Assembly (NCBI GenBank): GCA_030848705.1
Contig: CM061245.1
Span: 41,358,711-41,422,710, forward strand
Length of the DNA: 64,000 bases
Direction: 5' to 3'
Source of the DNA: Heracleum sosnowskyi
Taxonomy: Eukaryota; Streptophyta; Magnoliopsida; Apiales; Apiaceae
Shown: in pieces, positions 11,529 through 23,000 of the stretch
Layout of the letters: every line of letters starts with the position of its first letter
Position numbering within the stretch: the first letter of the stretch is position 1
Position numbers and translations under genes: made by a program
The notes under the pieces: model-generated
Told to the model about the DNA's origin: nothing
The model's input: only the letters and a program-made list of their open reading frames with translations
Databases searched by the model: none

Positions 11529-11830
11529 GTTGGAGCACAACAACTTCTCCTTTAGGAACAGAGACAAACATATCTCCCTCGACATGATCAATACCTCGAC
11601 GTGATCAATACTTGATCAAATTGCATATGTTAAAAATGATGACACTTGTAAACCAAATTATAAATTTAGGATATCTCATTCGGAAGTAGGACTATCTTGA
11701 ATACCTGACAATTTAGGTGCATTCTTAACTATAGGAGGCAAGTCAAAGTTGATTCCCTTGGTACATTAGCTCTGTCGTGGGCCAGGATAAATGTAATCCC
11801 TCCGTCAAAAATTGCATCTTTAAGTTTAAA
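11529..11830 (-). pseudogene. O-methyltransferase (COMT-like) pseudogene, upstream fragment
   Basis: Read on the - strand, 11820-11760 holds D-A-I-F-D-G-G-I-T-F, then 11761-11704 holds I-N-F-D-L-P-P-I-V-K-N-A-P, and 11600-11529 holds I-D-H-V-E-G-D-M-F-V-S-V-P-K-G. These are the LEGG.PF, GINFDLPHV...AP and VEHVGGDMF(V/E)SVPKG landmarks of plant caffeic-acid/flavonoid type O-methyltransferases, in the right order. About 100 residues normally found between the first two are missing, and a frame change is needed between them. GTATTC after the second block looks like a new or false intron, and ATTGATCA(C/T)GTCGAGG is duplicated in tandem. The exon ends at the hAT insertion and resumes at 7787. Confidence 0.6.
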
Positions 11831-12359
11831 CCTGCAATGCATGTGTGAATGATTCATATATTCTGTCCTAAATCATTGCAAGTATTTATCTATGTATTAT
11901 GGAAGAAGCAGAACAATCATGTATTTCTTTATGAAGAACAAAGTTGTGATAGCAGACAAGACAAAGTTCATCTTGACCTGAGCAAAATATTGAGAAACCG
12001 CATTCGTCTCTAATCATAACGTGACATGTCACATCTTTCATGATATTTTTGTAAATTATATTTGAACTTCCTACCATTATTCTTGGAATTAGAAGTTTTT
12101 TTCCGCAAATTTACACTTATGAATCAACCATAATTAATTAATAACTCATTTAAGGCATTTAAGAGAAGAAAATGAATTATTAAATATTTTTCTTTCTATC
12201 CGAAACCAGAAAAATAAATGGATTTGAACTCCCAAATGAGTTCAATTAACCGGTGACAAAATATGTAGATGTTCTATGATGGTGATGCCTCGAGGTTCCA
12301 ACATGTGCTTCAAAAATTTAGTAAGATGGGCCTCACAACATTACACTTACCTATTAACA
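11831..12359. other. Intergenic sequence, no gene seen
   Basis: This stretch lies between the O-methyltransferase relic and the promoter of the PRT1-like gene. The only frame of any length (11886-12077, - strand) has no recognisable motif. No inverted or long direct repeat was seen. Confidence 0.5.
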
Positions 12360-12508
12360 TAAAAGCCCAGAAACTATTTAGCCCATTAAAACAAGCCCAC
12401 GTGAATCAATTTATCTTATGAAACCCAACATCATCTTCCTCAGCTTTATGTTCTGCAAGAAACTACTAATTTCAATAAATTAAAAAAGAAAATCAAAATC
12501 AAATTAAA
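12360..12508 (+). promoter_or_regulatory. Putative promoter and 5' leader of the PRT1-like gene
   Basis: Three GCCCA motifs (in AAGCCCAG, TAGCCCAT and AAGCCCAC) lie at about 12364-12400, and a G-box core CACGTG is at 12398-12403, about 110 bp before the ATG. GCCCA elements are common in promoters of broadly expressed plant genes. An AT-rich A-tract leader precedes the start codon. No clear TATA box or start site can be fixed by eye. Confidence 0.4.
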
Positions 12509-15500
12509 ATGGAAGCTGCTGATGCCTTGGAAACTGAACCAGAGGAACTCCTTTCTGATTCCTTTATTTGCTGCATTTGCCTGTAATAATTCTTCACCTT
12601 TTCTACACACACGCACACACACTTATATATGTATATGTATGTATTGTTTTTTTGTTGATTTGAACTGCTTGTAATTATACTTGTTATGTTTTGATATCTG
12701 GGCTATCAGTGAAATTTGCAAATATTGATGTTTTTATTTTATTTTATTTTTATTTTTGTTTGTGTGAGTGTGAACAGTAAATTTAAGCTCGAAAAATTAT
12801 AAGAAGACAACATAAGCTGATCTTAAATTAGAGTAACTGATTTTGGCTACTTGAATCTCGATACGATAAATTTTTCTAGGGAATGATGATGTATGTTGAT
12901 ATATTTCATGTTTAGGTTTTTTGATATTTTACGAGGATTGGAAGTCTTGTGTAAATGAATGAAGTAGATATATAAGAGTGTTTTGATTAGGTGTTGTTAA
13001 GTATATGAAGTTTGAACATATATATCTTCGTGGTTGTGGACACATTGCAATCGTAGGTCGACTTAGGGAGAGTTTTTATAGTTGGAGTGCCCTTGGAGGT
13101 GTGCTTGATTGTGTTTTTGAAGCAAACTGTTTTGTCTATTGTTTGTGTTAGTTTGTATGTTCCTTGTGTGCTTTGGTATAAGATTATTATTTTTATTACT
13201 GTAGAATATCAGTAATTGATTTTTTCGGATTGGACAATCACGATTTGATCATTATTATCATAAGCTTTTTAAGTAGATAATTATGAGTGTAGTGCTTGTC
13301 GTGCAAGGAAGTATCTCGGATAGACGAGGGCAAAGAGCGTACATGGAATCGTGTTGTTGTTGTTGACATATTTCGGTCTTTGATCGACTTAAGGAAGAGT
13401 ATATATAATGTTAGAGTGCCCTCAGAGGTGTGCTTGGTTTTGTTTGTGAAGCAAACTTGTTTGTTTACTGTCTGCGTTAGTTTGCATGTTTCGGTGATTA
13501 TTACTGGAAAACTATCAATAGTTGATTTTAAGATCGGAGAATTAAGATTTGATCATTATGAATAATAATCTAGAGCGGAGTGGTAGCAATGGGATTTAAA
13601 GAGAGGGTTCACGAGCACGGACGGAGGGCAGCGATCGTAAACATTTCATATTTTTCCCTTCAGATCACAACATTTTTTTTGTCGATATATAATAATAAAA
13701 GATATATTATTATCTTAATATGTCATTTTTTTTATTTAGTACTCCCTCCGTTCCCATTTGTTAGACGTTTTAAAGTTTTATTAAAATTCCTTTATATCAG
13801 TCGTTTACCATTTTCAAGGACATTAAATTCGCTGCTTTCCACGAAATGCCCCTTTCATATATTTTCTTCCTTCCTGGCAGTTTAGATTGTAAGGGCATAC
13901 AAGTCATAGTAGGACTGTAGGAGCATGTTTTGTGGTGTATTAAAGACACTTCCTTGGTCTTTGTAAAATGACCTAAAACGACTAACAAATAGGAATGGAG
14001 GGAGTAATGTATACTATATACATGTCAGCATCTATCAAGTGTTTTTTAATCCCGATCTTATAACTTTTTGATCGTAATCTCTTGTAAACTTTTATTAGAT
14101 TTCCCCTTTTATCTTCTATTTTAATCTTAATTTTTATAAATTCCTGGTCATGTGTAGAGATTATTTAGTAATATTTGATCATTGTATATTTATAGTTGCT
14201 TTTATTTACCTAAAATAAGCATTGAAATTTTCTTCTTTGGCACTAAATAGTGGTTTTTATAGATAATATAGAATCCGGACCTGAACTCCTTTTCCTCTTA
14301 TGTTCAGGAATTGGAGCAACTATCTTTCGATATAGAACCATGTACTCGTGTTTGTTACATTCCATTTGTATTTGGGTGTGCTATATTTTTCAATTTTAAA
14401 CCTGCTTTCTTAATTTAGCTATAGCACCAGTTTAGCTGTTGTATTTGATTGGAAACCCTTGTTTACTCATATAAAATAACAATAATTTGAGGTTTGGAGA
14501 CTCGGTAAGGTGGTGCCACCTAAAGTTGTGGTAACTATAGCAGTATAAAACTACTCGGACATACCATAGATTTATGGAAATAGTTAACGAGGTCAAGTTG
14601 TGACAAGAAGTAGAGGTTCGGAATACCAACCAATATTCAGTTTCATGGCACGGAGGTTAAAGAGAGAAGCAGCCCACTTTCTTACATGCTTGAGGACTAT
14701 AAAGAGTGTATTAAAGACTTGTGCACAGTATCTGATGACCTTGAGAAGTCCTATAATAGTGTATCTTGTGAAAAATAATTTGGAGCGACGTGGGGTTAGC
14801 TGGGTGCCTTGAAGGATTAGGGTAATTCAGGATATGTATGAGTGCAATGACTTGTGTTAGGACTTAGCACCTTAGTGGGGTGAACAAACTTTTATCTGCT
14901 AGAAGTTTGTTATATTATGGCTCAAAGGATCGAGGTGAGTATTCCAGTGTTATTTACCTCCAATGTTGCTCTAGTAACTAAAACAGAAATGTGAAATTAT
15001 AATGGTGCAGGGCGGTATTTGAAGCACAAGGCTTGCGTCTTAGACATATTACCCGCTGTAAAACTGAATAGTAGAGCCCTATGGTGCACGAGCCATGGTG
15101 TCTAAAGTTGAGGGTAACTGCAAGAATGTTGCTTGACATGAAGGTCCCAATGTCTCTAAAAGATAGAGGGGACATGTGGACTTGTAGCTGCATCTGTTAC
15201 AGATTAAGTAGGAGAAGAAGATTGTGGGGGCATTTCAAGTAAGGAATGTTGATCACAGAGGACATGGGATGAAGAGTGAGACCAGACATGACAGCCTTAA
15301 ACTTCTTTAACGACATCACCTGTGATAGGAGTTGTTGGAGACACCGCATTATGGTAGCAGATTTCATGTAATAAGGGTCGGTTAAGGAATATAGGTTGTG
15401 TCTCAGTGTTTTTTGGAACATTACAAGTAGCTAGTACTTTGCTTCCTTCCTGTTAGTTTATTGTCTTTTCTGTACATTATCCTTCTCTTCCACATGCCCT

Positions 15501-18500
15501 TAGTTGTTAATTCAGATTTTTAACCTTCTCTTTTAGATCATCTCTTTTCTGTTTTTGCAGCCTCCTAATTTTTTTTGGAAATGGCCATATATTTTCTTCT
15601 CAAAAAATCCAAGAAATTTAATGATTTTCAACCTCTTCAATAACGTTTTAAATTAATTTTCTCATGATTTTTTCCTAAACAGTATCTCTACTCCTATGAC
15701 TAGGGGTAAGGTCTGCGCAAATCTCATCCTCCCCCTCCCCTGATTACTAGGGGATGTACCAATTAAGTTAAAATTATATCGTTTTTTGTGTGTGTTCTTG
15801 TGTATGCACTACATCGTCTCTCTAGAGGTACAACTAATTCCACGATTGTTTTATATCCTAATAACTGCTTTATAATAGTATGTTGCATATTCTATTCTAA
15901 TTAAAGTTTTATTCTTATTGCAGTGATCTCCTGTACAAGCCTATTGTTCTGTGTAAGATCTTACTCCAGTGACAATTGACTAGTACCTGTCTTCATTTTG
16001 TACAGTCTAACAAATTATTCTATTTGCAGCTTGTGGCCATGTTTCCTGTTTCTGGTGTGTCCATAGAAGCATGAATGGTGTCAAGGAGTCTCATTGTCCA
16101 ACTTGTAGGCATCCGTATCATCATTTTCCTAATATATGTCAGATGCTTCATTATCTTCTCTGTAAGATGTATCCCATCACCTATAAAATAAGGGAAACTC
16201 AAATACTAGGTAATTCACTGGATCTATGAGTTATCTAATATTCTAATGTCATTGGTAATCACCAAATTTTGCATAAATACAATATTTTGATGTCAATTGC
16301 TGTTTTCACATACTGTAGAGTATGAGAAGGCAAGGGACTGCTTCTCGCCTGAGCTCAAAGATCCTGTATGTGCATCACCTAATAGTGAGAAACTGTGCCA
16401 TGTGGGTGATGCGGGTCAATCGTACCACACAAATACTACAGAATATTCAGCTTTAAGGGGTTCATCTGGAGATAGACGAGCTGCTACAAACTTAAAGGAA
16501 TTGGTATTTTCATCATCATTTGAAGGCGTTTGTAAGAACCAGCCAAAAGAAAACTCTTCTGGAGGTCTTGAAGTAACTCAAAATCATGCAGTTGAAGAAA
16601 ATGTGATGTCCAAGGGAGATAATGGAACTCATGTGCGGGTGTCAATCTCTGACATGCTCTGTGTAGCATGCAATGAACTTCTGTTTCGGCCAGTTGTTCT
16701 TAATTGTGGGCATGGTGCGCTTCTGCTTATGTTTCCTCACAATGTTTTGTTAGCTTTATCATTTTTTTAGCAACTCTTTATCTTTAAAATGGACTGAATT
16801 CATGCAATTCTAAAATATTTTGGGGAATGTGGTTCAGTATACTGTGAGACTTGCATAAGCATCCCAGCCGATGAGAAACTTCAGTGCCAATTATGTCAAA
16901 GTTCACATCCAAAGGGGATCCCAAAGGTCTGTCTCGAGCTTCATCATTTTGTGGAGGCCCAGTTCCCCACAGAGTATGAACTTCGAAAAAACACAATAAA
17001 ACAAGTCGATTCTCAGCAAGAGGTTCCAACTATATGTAAGTATCTATGGTTTTCTCTGCACTTTATGCTTTCAGTTTTTTAATTTTGTAGTGTCATCTGC
17101 TAAAGTGCCACTAGTGTGCTAAGAGGTGGTTGTATACATGCATTTAGAATGAATCGGATATCTCATGTAATCACATGATATCACTATTTTTGCCTTCTTT
17201 TTCTTTATTCAATCATCTAAAATTAAACTTCAGAAAACTTTACTAGAACTACAAAGATATGCATATCTCAGAATTTTATCCCATTCTGGGTATACTTCTC
17301 TCTGCATACAGTAAGTACTAGTACTGGTACCTTCGACAAATCTTCTTTCACGAATATAACTAGCCTCGTTGTAGTAATTCTATCTCTTTAACTCTACAAT
17401 TGCTCCCCAAGTTTGAGAATTTTGAATTGCTGTCTTCCCATTTTTAGTTTGTGCCAGAGCTCAATCCAGCATCTACTTTTGATGCTCTCTACCATTTCTT
17501 AGTGCATCATCTATACTGTCATGTACAATCCTTTCATTACAATCTCCATCTGAACCATATAAGAAAATTATAAGAAGTAAAGACTCCATTTTAGAAGCAC
17601 TACCACCAAGAGTGCAAGTGTCTTGTTCAATTGATTTAGGCACTTTGACATTTTAATAAGTAATGTTGTACTGTTGTATGTTATTACAGGCTCAGCAGAA
17701 GGTAGTAAGCGAAGTGGCCATTTCTCATTTTCATCAGATGAAAAATTTTTCTCATCACGGAGTGACCGCACTGTGGAAGTACATTATGGAGTTGGTTGTG
17801 ATTTTTGTGGGGTAAGATTTGATTGTTAAGATTTTATTTGTCGGTCTATCCAAGTAGTTAGATTTACAGCGTGTAGTTTGACTGTCACTCCAAGCGCACA
17901 TCTAATACTTAAATGACGACTCCAATGTTGTTTACTTGCTTCAGCTTGTGTACACACATCTGAAGCAACTGCCTCATGCCAAATGTCTTATCGCTAATAG
18001 AGACAATGAGTTTGACAAGTGTCTCACATCTTGTCGAAAGTCTTGTATGCGAAATGATATGAAAGCATGCTTTTGTCATAGTTTTTTTATTTTTCCTTTC
18101 TTTTAATCAGCATGCTCATTAGTTGTACACAACATTGTTGGCTGGTCATTTTAAGTAGAGAAACAAGCTTCACAACTTGCACATTGTTAAGTTACAGCTG
18201 ACTGTTTGTAGTTATCTCCGCATTTTTGACTCATGGTTGCAGATGTATCCAATACTTGGAACTAGATACAGATGCAAAGACTGTGTGGAAGTTATTGGAT
18301 TTGACCTTTGTGGTGACTGTTACACCACGAGATCAAAGCTACCTGGCAAGTTTAATCAGCAGCATACCCCAGAACACAGGTTTCACATTGTTAGTATTGA
18401 TTCCAGACTTCGCATAGTCTCGAGGATGAGAAGGAGACGCACTGTAAATATCCTGGGAGCTCCTATTATTCCTGAAAATGATGTAGAAAATCCTGAAAAT

Positions 18501-18617
18501 GTGATTGCTCCTCCCGCTGTTGATGTTGAGGAAAATGTTGAAAATGAGTTGGTATCCCTTCTGACGTCAACCAGTAACTCAGAGGAAGAAAGGGGCGAGC
18601 ATTCACCTACCATGTGA
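12509..18617 (+). CDS. PRT1: PRT1-like E3 ubiquitin ligase, two RING fingers plus ZZ finger
   Basis: Seven exons give an uninterrupted 457-residue protein: 12509-12582, 15924-15952, 16030-16209, 16319-16714, 16838-17035, 17690-17811 and 18243-18617 (1,374 nt). All introns are GT-AG. RING1 is C3HC4 with C21, C24, C36, H38, C41, C44, C57, C60. RING2 has C209, C212, C224, H226, C229, C232, C243, C246. A ZZ finger covers C329, C332, C344, C347, C356, C359, H374, H378. The C-terminal tail is acidic and Ser-rich. This order is that of Arabidopsis PRT1 (about 410 residues), which binds proteins with bulky aromatic N-termini and ubiquitinates them in the N-degron pathway. All zinc ligands are present, so the gene looks functional. 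Odd points are the 3.3-kb first intron and the 29-nt second exon, which codes the RING1 segment D-L-L-Y-K-P-I-V-L. Intron 4 has a weaker GTGCGC donor. An acidic pentapeptide run precedes RING1. Start choice: the first ATG in frame directly before RING1. Confidence 0.92.
13031..13565. repeat. Diverged tandem duplication in intron 1
   Basis: Segments at about 13037-13255 and 13364-13560 are related, offset by 305-326 bp. Shared landmarks are CGACTTA(A/G)GGA(A/G)AG, GAGTGCCCT(C/T), AGGTGTGCTTG, GAAGCAAAC and GATTTGATCATTAT. Many substitutions suggest an old duplication. The open frame 13296-13565 falls inside it and has no recognisable motif, so I do not count it as a gene. Confidence 0.55.
13742..14004. 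mobile_element. Stowaway-type MITE in intron 1
   Basis: The element is 263 bp. It begins CTCCCTCCGTTCCCATTTGT and ends with the near-perfect inverse of that sequence (ACAAATAGGAATGGAGGGAG). TA dinucleotides flank both ends (13740-13741 and 14005-14006). This is the classic Tc1/mariner-derived Stowaway signature. Confidence 0.87.
14590..15410 (+). pseudogene. Degenerate LINE (non-LTR) reverse transcriptase remnant in intron 1
   Basis: Around 14732-14775 the + strand reads D-L-E-K-S-Y-N-S-V, then in another frame L-E-R-R-G-V-S and R-I-R-V-I-Q-D-M-Y-E to about 14845. This matches the plant LINE RT block FxDLEKAYDxV...LExxGV...YIxxIxDMY. The frame is broken by several stops and shifts. The downstream part to 15410 has no clear motif and may or may not belong to the same element. 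Confidence 0.5.
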
Positions 18618-19198
18618 AATTCAGCAGGTAAAGCTTTGGTCCCGTCGTAACCGAAACTTTTTGGATTACAACTATCGAAACTATTCGAGTTTTTAAGTAA
18701 CGGATTGCAGTGTAGCAACACATGTTTGTTGGCCTGAATTTGGACGATGTATATTACACAGTAGTATGACTAGTATCTCCTTTTCTTAAAACTAGACCCT
18801 TCGGCCCAAAAATAAAGGTCAGTATCAGTACTCAAGGTTACTTTCTTTCCTTGGTATGTGTTATGCAATAACTTGTGAGATTAGTGTCCCATGTCTTGCA
18901 ACATATGCATAACTATAAAGAGTTGAACAATTATGGTATGTTCTAGAGTGCATCTATTATAACTTCTATTTTTGTTATCATCAAGTATAATTAGCATAAG
19001 CATGCAATGTTTTTACATCGACTCATCATTCTGCGGGGATGTTGGTCATATAAGAGATACTCTGTTCCTAATTTAACATGTTATCACGCTACTAGTATTA
19101 TGCTCTCGTAATGACCATCAATATTATGTGGGAGTGTTGTTTATTTGTATAATTTGAGGAACACATGTTATCATCACTTATCATGCATTTCCATAACT
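18618..19198 (+). other. 3' UTR and downstream flank of the PRT1-like gene
   Basis: AATAAA at 18811-18816, about 195 nt after the stop codon, is a plausible polyadenylation signal. Beyond it, to 19198, I see only AT-rich intergenic sequence. Confidence 0.4.
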
Positions 19199-19529
19199 GC
19201 ATCTCCAATGGTGTTATGTATATTCATTATGTAAAATTGTGGTTTTGTAAAATTTGTTGAACCTGCAACACAAACTACTCCAATGGTGTTACGTAAAATG
19301 ATTGGCTATATAATAGAAATACATGCAAATAATGATGTCACGGTGATGTGTTCACTTTAGAGCTTGTGTAAAAAAATTTGGATATTGGTTATATATGGCC
19401 AACTAGTAACAAATTATCTAAATTTTTAGACAAGGGGAGAGATGGTTGGAGATGAGAAAAATAAAACCCTTAGGTAAAATCAATGCCACATCATTATTTT
19501 AGCTAAGGGGAGTGTAGCATTGGAGATGC
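19199..19529. mobile_element. Probable MITE with GCATCTCCAATG termini
   Basis: The left end GCATCTCCAATGGTGTTA is mirrored by TAGCATTGGAGATGC at the right end, about 331 bp apart. The interior is AT-rich and non-coding. No convincing target duplication remains, so the superfamily is undecided. Confidence 0.5.
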
Positions 19530-19579
19530 TCAATGACTGTGATTTGTTGGGGTGGGGGTTGGTTCAGTAATGTTGTAGC

Positions 19580-20294
19580 TAGACATGGCAAATCGGATAA
19601 TCGGTTCGGTTTCGGATCGGATCAATCTCGGATCGGATTAATGTTCGGTTATGAAATATTTTTGGTATAGTTCAGATCGGATCTGATTTAATTCGGTTCG
19701 GGTCTAATTCGGATTAAAATCGGATGAAATTTGGATTAAAATCGGATGAATTTGGTTCGGATCAAATTCGGTTCGGATCTTTTCGGATCATCACTCATTC
19801 ATTTTTTTAATTTGTAAGACTTTAAAAATATCTTATTTTTAAATATATTATTTTTTATATAAAATAAAGTACTTTTTCAAAAGTATTGATTAAATATCAT
19901 AGATATTTTTGACATGAAATTATTATAATTATGAATTTTGCTAATAAATAGATTAATTTATTGAATTAAAAGTGGTCTAATATATGTGAATTATGATATG
20001 TAAATATCATAACTCAACTAAAACTGAATTCACCATTTTTTTAGTTCGGATTTAAATCGGATCTCGTATTTCGAATCATATTCGGTTCGGATAATTTATT
20101 ATTCGGTTATGATCGGTTTGGATCATAATCGGATCGGATAATTTTCGGTTAAATTTTCGATTCGGATAATTTTCGGATCGGTTCAAATCGGTTTTCGGAT
20201 TATTATCGGTTTAACTAATTCGGATATAAAATCGGATTCGGTTCTATGAATTTCGGTTCGATTTTTCGGATCTGGACCCATTTTGCCCGGTCCA
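19580..20294. mobile_element. Non-autonomous hAT element rich in TCGGAT repeats
   Basis: The 715-bp element is flanked by perfect 8-bp direct repeats GTTGTAGC (19572-19579 and 20295-20302), the hAT signature. Its termini are short imperfect inverted repeats: TAGACATGGCAAAT against TGGACCGGGCAAAAT read inward from the right. Both subterminal zones are made of dozens of CGGAT/TTCGG/ATCCGA units, with an AT-rich core at about 19800-20030. There is no coding capacity. Confidence 0.85.
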
Positions 20295-20302
20295 GTTGTA
20301 GC

Positions 20303-21632
20303 CGTGTAAGGTTTGAAGCAAGCAGTGCAGTCCATTGGTTGTTGGGTCAGCTAGTGAGGGCTTATAACCTGAACCCAGAGCCGAAATATCATATTTTCTG
20401 AGTAACTAATTTGTACGGTTGTCCAAGTCTTAAGTTTATCGAGTCTACACTGCAGCACTCTTATAGCAACTTCAACCCAACACTAAATCATCATAATAAT
20501 TATGAATATAGTGTCAAAATAACTTCAATTCAACACTAAAATAGTGATCCAAATACATCAAATGAGTTTTGGGTTACCAAATTTGATGACATTTGGTGAT
20601 CTTTTGACACAAAATTTGGTGACTTTCATAATTTTCACTATACCCCTTATGTTTGTTAATAAAACAAGTTTTTTTTTTGTCCTATTGAACTTATTTTTTT
20701 GTACTTTTAAACTTTAGATTTTATTGACAATATAAAAATAAAAGAAAAAGTTAGAATATTTCAATTTTAATGTGAAAGATTTCTTTTAGTATCAACTTAT
20801 AGTGTCAATGGGTTGGAATACATTTTATGGATGGATGGTGTTTTTTTTACACCAAAATAATGTTATAGTGACATTATTTTAATAACTACGACAGAGTCCG
20901 AAAAAGAAAAAATGTACGCAAATCTTATCCACACTAGGGTTTTGGATCCCATAGCAAAATTTATCCTATGTTTAGAGAGTAGATTAGAATTAAGAAGATA
21001 GTTTCAAGTAACCAACCACATTTTAGTCATCAAAATCTGAAAATCAACAATGTGGAATATTTTCAAAATGGTGGTACACAAAGATTCTTTACTTTGAGAA
21101 AAGTGACTATATATGATGAAAGTTAGTAATTGAGATTATAATGTGGCATTATCTTTTGTATTGTAATGAGGCAGTTTTGTAGGGTAGGGGGGGTGAGTAA
21201 TATATGCACATATAAAATAATCATATCTTTGCGGTTTCAAGTGGGTGGTTGATTATTCTAATTGAGCCAATAATCAATAGTAATGTGCGACAGAGTCTTG
21301 GCGGGAAACGTTTTCATTGGAAGTGTAAACAAAAAGATTCTTTCTACGATGATGGTAGGACACATAAATTCAACTATATCTTCTAGACGCTTTTCTTTGT
21401 ACAATTTCTTAGTATCCGAAACACAAAATCTCGTAAATAATTTAGATCAAATTAAATTTACTTTGTGTACCGTAATATATAGAAATTTTAAATTTAATTT
21501 AAATTTTAATTTTTGAGAAAATGATTAAGGGACATCTTTTTGAGAATTTCTTTTAGAAAAAATGTAGTCCTAAACCACATTTTCGAAATTAAAGACGTTC
21601 GGATTATATTTGCTTCTAAATTTTTATAAAAA
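20303..21632. other. AT-rich intergenic stretch without a gene
   Basis: I see no gene. At about 20470-20830, CAACTTCAACCCAACACTA and a distant ATAGTGTCAATGGGTTGGAA could be worn MITE ends, but no target duplication is visible. The open frame 21283-21516 ends in low-complexity sequence and is not supported. Confidence 0.4.
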
Positions 21633-22570
21633 CTAGGTTAAAACCCGTGCGATGCACGAATTGTTAATTGTTATTTTATTATTATATTTTTAATATTTTA
21701 TTAATTTTATTTGTTAAGAAAATAAGTAGGCATGTTAAAATAGCTAAATACTTTTAATTAATTAAACACATTAAAACATATTTTAAAATAAATAAGTAAG
21801 GGTTTGCCCGTTATATTTTTGAAAAATGAGGGGTTTTAGTAAGAAAAAATAAAAAATGTAACATATATTTAGTTTAAAAAGGTAAATGTCTGTGATATTT
21901 TTGGAAAATGAGATTTTAAAATTTAATAATTAAAATTATTTAAATTCGTTTTAAAATAAATAAGTAAAGGATTTCCTATGATATTTTTGGGAAAAAATGA
22001 ATTTTAGTGAGAAAAATAGAAAAAGTAAATTGAGAAAGACAATTTTCCGTGATATATTTAGAAAAGAAGAGACTTTGTTAAAAAAAAATCTATAATGTGT
22101 TTTAGAGTAATTGGTTATAAATATGTATTTGATTATTTATATTTTAATATTTTTAGTGATTGCATTTGTTAAGAAAAATAAGTAGACATGTTAAAATAGA
22201 TAAACTTTTAAAAAATAATTATAATATTATAGGTTTAAAAATAAATAACTAAAGGTTTGTCCATGATATTTTTGGAAAATGAGGGGTTTTAGTAAAGAAA
22301 AATAGAAAAACTAACATGTTTTAGTTAAAAAAAGGTAATTGCCATGTTTGAAAAGGTAGTGGGATTTGTTAGAAAAAATAATGTATTTTAGGGGAAAATG
22401 TAATTGGTTATAAATATGTAATATTATTATTTAATAATATATTTCTCTAAATAAGTAAGGTTAATTAAGTAAAAAAATGAAATATAGTTAAGGGCAATTA
22501 AGTAAAATCACAACGTACCATACCGACCAACCAAACTTTTAATGTTTCGTCTATTATATAATAGTATTGA
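21633..22570 (-). mobile_element. Non-autonomous Helitron, family H1, copy 1
   Basis: On the - strand the element starts TCAATACTATTATATAATAG at 22570. It ends with a hairpin (CGTGC-ATC-GCACG), an AT-rich spacer and CTAG (21633-21636), followed by T. TC start, hairpin and CTRR end are the Helitron signature. About 938 bp, no coding capacity. The interior has repeated GTGATATTTTTGGAAAATGAG blocks. Confidence 0.72.
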
Positions 22571-23000
22571 TATTTATATTTTAATATTTTTAGTGATTGC
22601 ATTTGTTAAGAAAAATAAGTAGACATGTTAAAATATGTAAAATTTTAAAAAATAATTATAATATTATAGGTTTAAAAATAAATAACTAAAGGTTTGTCCG
22701 TGATATTTTTGAAAAATGAGGGGTTTAAGTAAGGAAAAATAGAAAAACTAACATGTTTTAGTTAAAAAAAGGTAATTGCCATATTTGAAAATGTACGGGA
22801 ATTTGTTAGAAAAAATAATGTATTTTTGGGAAAAAAGTAATTGGTTATAAACAGGTAATATTATTATTTAATAATATATTTCTATAAATAAGTAAGATTA
22901 ATTAAGTAAAAACACGAAATATAGTTAAGGACAATTAAGTAAAATCACAAAGTACCATACCGACCAACCAAACTTTTAATGTTTCGTCTATTATATAATA
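22571..23000 (-). repeat. Tandem duplicate of the 5' half of Helitron H1 copy 1
   Basis: This ~430-bp stretch repeats 22137-22563 with few differences, including the block ATTTATATTTTAATATTTTT at the start and AATGTTTCGTCTATTATATA at the end. Only the 5' half is duplicated, so the 3' hairpin is absent. Confidence 0.65.

Noticed and set aside
18177..18242. Upstream in-frame extension of the last PRT1-like exon (Met at 18177)
   Set aside because: The stretch is intron 6. The acceptor AG at 18241-18242 joins C-D-F-C-G to M-Y-P-I-L-G and completes the ZZ finger.
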